Below are positions 4,988-5,257 of a DNA stretch of 5,257 nucleotides, one piece after another. Position 1 is the stretch's first letter, and the number at the start of each line of letters is the position of its first letter. The notes under the pieces were generated by a model. It saw nothing but the letters and a program-made list of their open reading frames with translations. It did not search any database and was not told the DNA's origin. This stretch comes from Lachnospiraceae bacterium (GTDB taxonomy: Bacteria > Bacillota > Clostridia > Lachnospirales > Lachnospiraceae), in NCBI GenBank assembly GCA_900770785.1, contig CAAGLJ010000105.1, positions 1 through 5,257 on the forward strand, in the 5' to 3' direction. The position numbers were made by a program, and so were the translations under genes.

Positions 4988-5257
4988 ATGGCTATGATAA
5001 ACAACGACTGGTTGGCAGCTTTGGAACCGGAATTTAAGAAGGAATATTATCGAAAGCTGTTTCAATTCGTAAAATATGAATATGACCATTATGTAATATA
5101 TCCTCCTGCGGAGGATATATTTAATGCCTTTCATTCTACACCATTAAAGAATGTTAAAGTAGTTTTGTTGGGACAGGATCCTTATCATAATGAAAATCAG
5201 GCACATGGAATGAGTTTTTCTGTTTTACCTGAGCAAAAGGATATTCCGCCTTCTTTA
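4988..5257 (+). CDS. ung: Uracil-DNA glycosylase Ung (family 1), N-terminal part, cut by the window edge
   Basis: Ung removes uracil from DNA, whether from cytosine deamination or dUTP misincorporation, and starts base-excision repair. The window holds the first 90 codons of about 225 usual for the family; the frame is open to the edge. It begins MAMINNDWLAALEPEFKKEY, a typical clostridial Ung start. YPPAEDIFNAF (38-48) leads into the water-activating motif GQDPYH (62-67), with catalytic Asp64 and Tyr66, the residue that keeps thymine out. QAHGMSFSV (71-79) carries Phe77, expected to stack on uracil, and IPPSL (86-90) opens the next conserved block. The second catalytic motif (HPSPLS-like) lies beyond the window. 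The gene sits 71 bases after hisF. The family is certain; the exact start is less so. Confidence 0.96.
   Translation, partial: MAMINNDWLAALEPEFKKEYYRKLFQFVKYEYDHYVIYPPAEDIFNAFHSTPLKNVKVVLLGQDPYHNENQAHGMSFSVLPEQKDIPPSL
5095..5121. repeat. Perfect 12-bp inverted repeat inside ung
   Basis: AATATATCCTCC (5095-5106) is the exact reverse complement of GGAGGATATATT (5110-5121), with a TGC loop. It covers the codons for the conserved VIYPPAEDIF segment of Ung. The right arm contains a GGAGG string. There is no T-run after it, so it is not an intrinsic terminator. It may be a coincidence of codon choice or an mRNA structure. Confidence 0.7.

Noticed and set aside
4949..5134. 61-residue minus-strand reading frame
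   Set aside because: It lies opposite the start of ung, whose GQDPYH motif makes the plus strand clearly coding.
1..5257. CRISPR array, tRNA gene, insertion sequence or prophage
   Set aside because: No regularly spaced direct repeats, cloverleaf, transposase, terminal repeats or integrase were found.

Overview
The window looks like chromosomal DNA from a low-GC Gram-positive bacterium, most likely a motile member of the Clostridia, with Lachnospiraceae the best guess. The grounds are AT-rich intergenic DNA, strong purine-rich Shine-Dalgarno sites, TGnTATAAT-type promoters, T-rich intrinsic terminators and clostridial-looking HisH, HisF and Ung proteins. This is inference from sequence style; nothing here fixes genus or species. 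All genes are on the + strand.

Layout. Positions 1-281 hold no complete gene: a short open tail (or rRNA-spacer-like DNA), a clear intrinsic terminator (87-121) and a good extended -10 promoter (180-207). cheV (282-1181) encodes a CheW-receiver chemotaxis coupling protein. A second terminator (1204-1230) separates it from a divergent SIR2-like protein (1260-1973). After a possible promoter comes a 499-residue single-pass membrane protein (2028-3527) with an acidic N-terminal half carrying repeated short helical motifs, a lysine-rich linker, one transmembrane helix and an outside helical domain. hisH (3535-4155) follows 7 bases after its stop, and hisF (4155-4916) overlaps hisH by one base. 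The window ends inside ung (4988-5257, first 90 codons), which contains a perfect 12-bp hairpin.

How the genes work together. HisH and HisF are the two subunits of imidazole glycerol phosphate synthase in histidine biosynthesis, and their near-zero spacing indicates coupled translation. Ung is a DNA-repair enzyme that probably sits in the same transcript. CheV belongs to chemotaxis signalling. The SIR2-like and membrane proteins have no assigned role. The membrane protein has at least one segment resembling the EIDALL-type peptide at the N-terminus of FliM/FliY, which is intriguing beside cheV, but the functional link is a hypothesis. The most unusual contents are the motif-bearing membrane protein and the SIR2-like protein, which appears to lack the canonical catalytic histidine while keeping zinc-finger-like cysteines.
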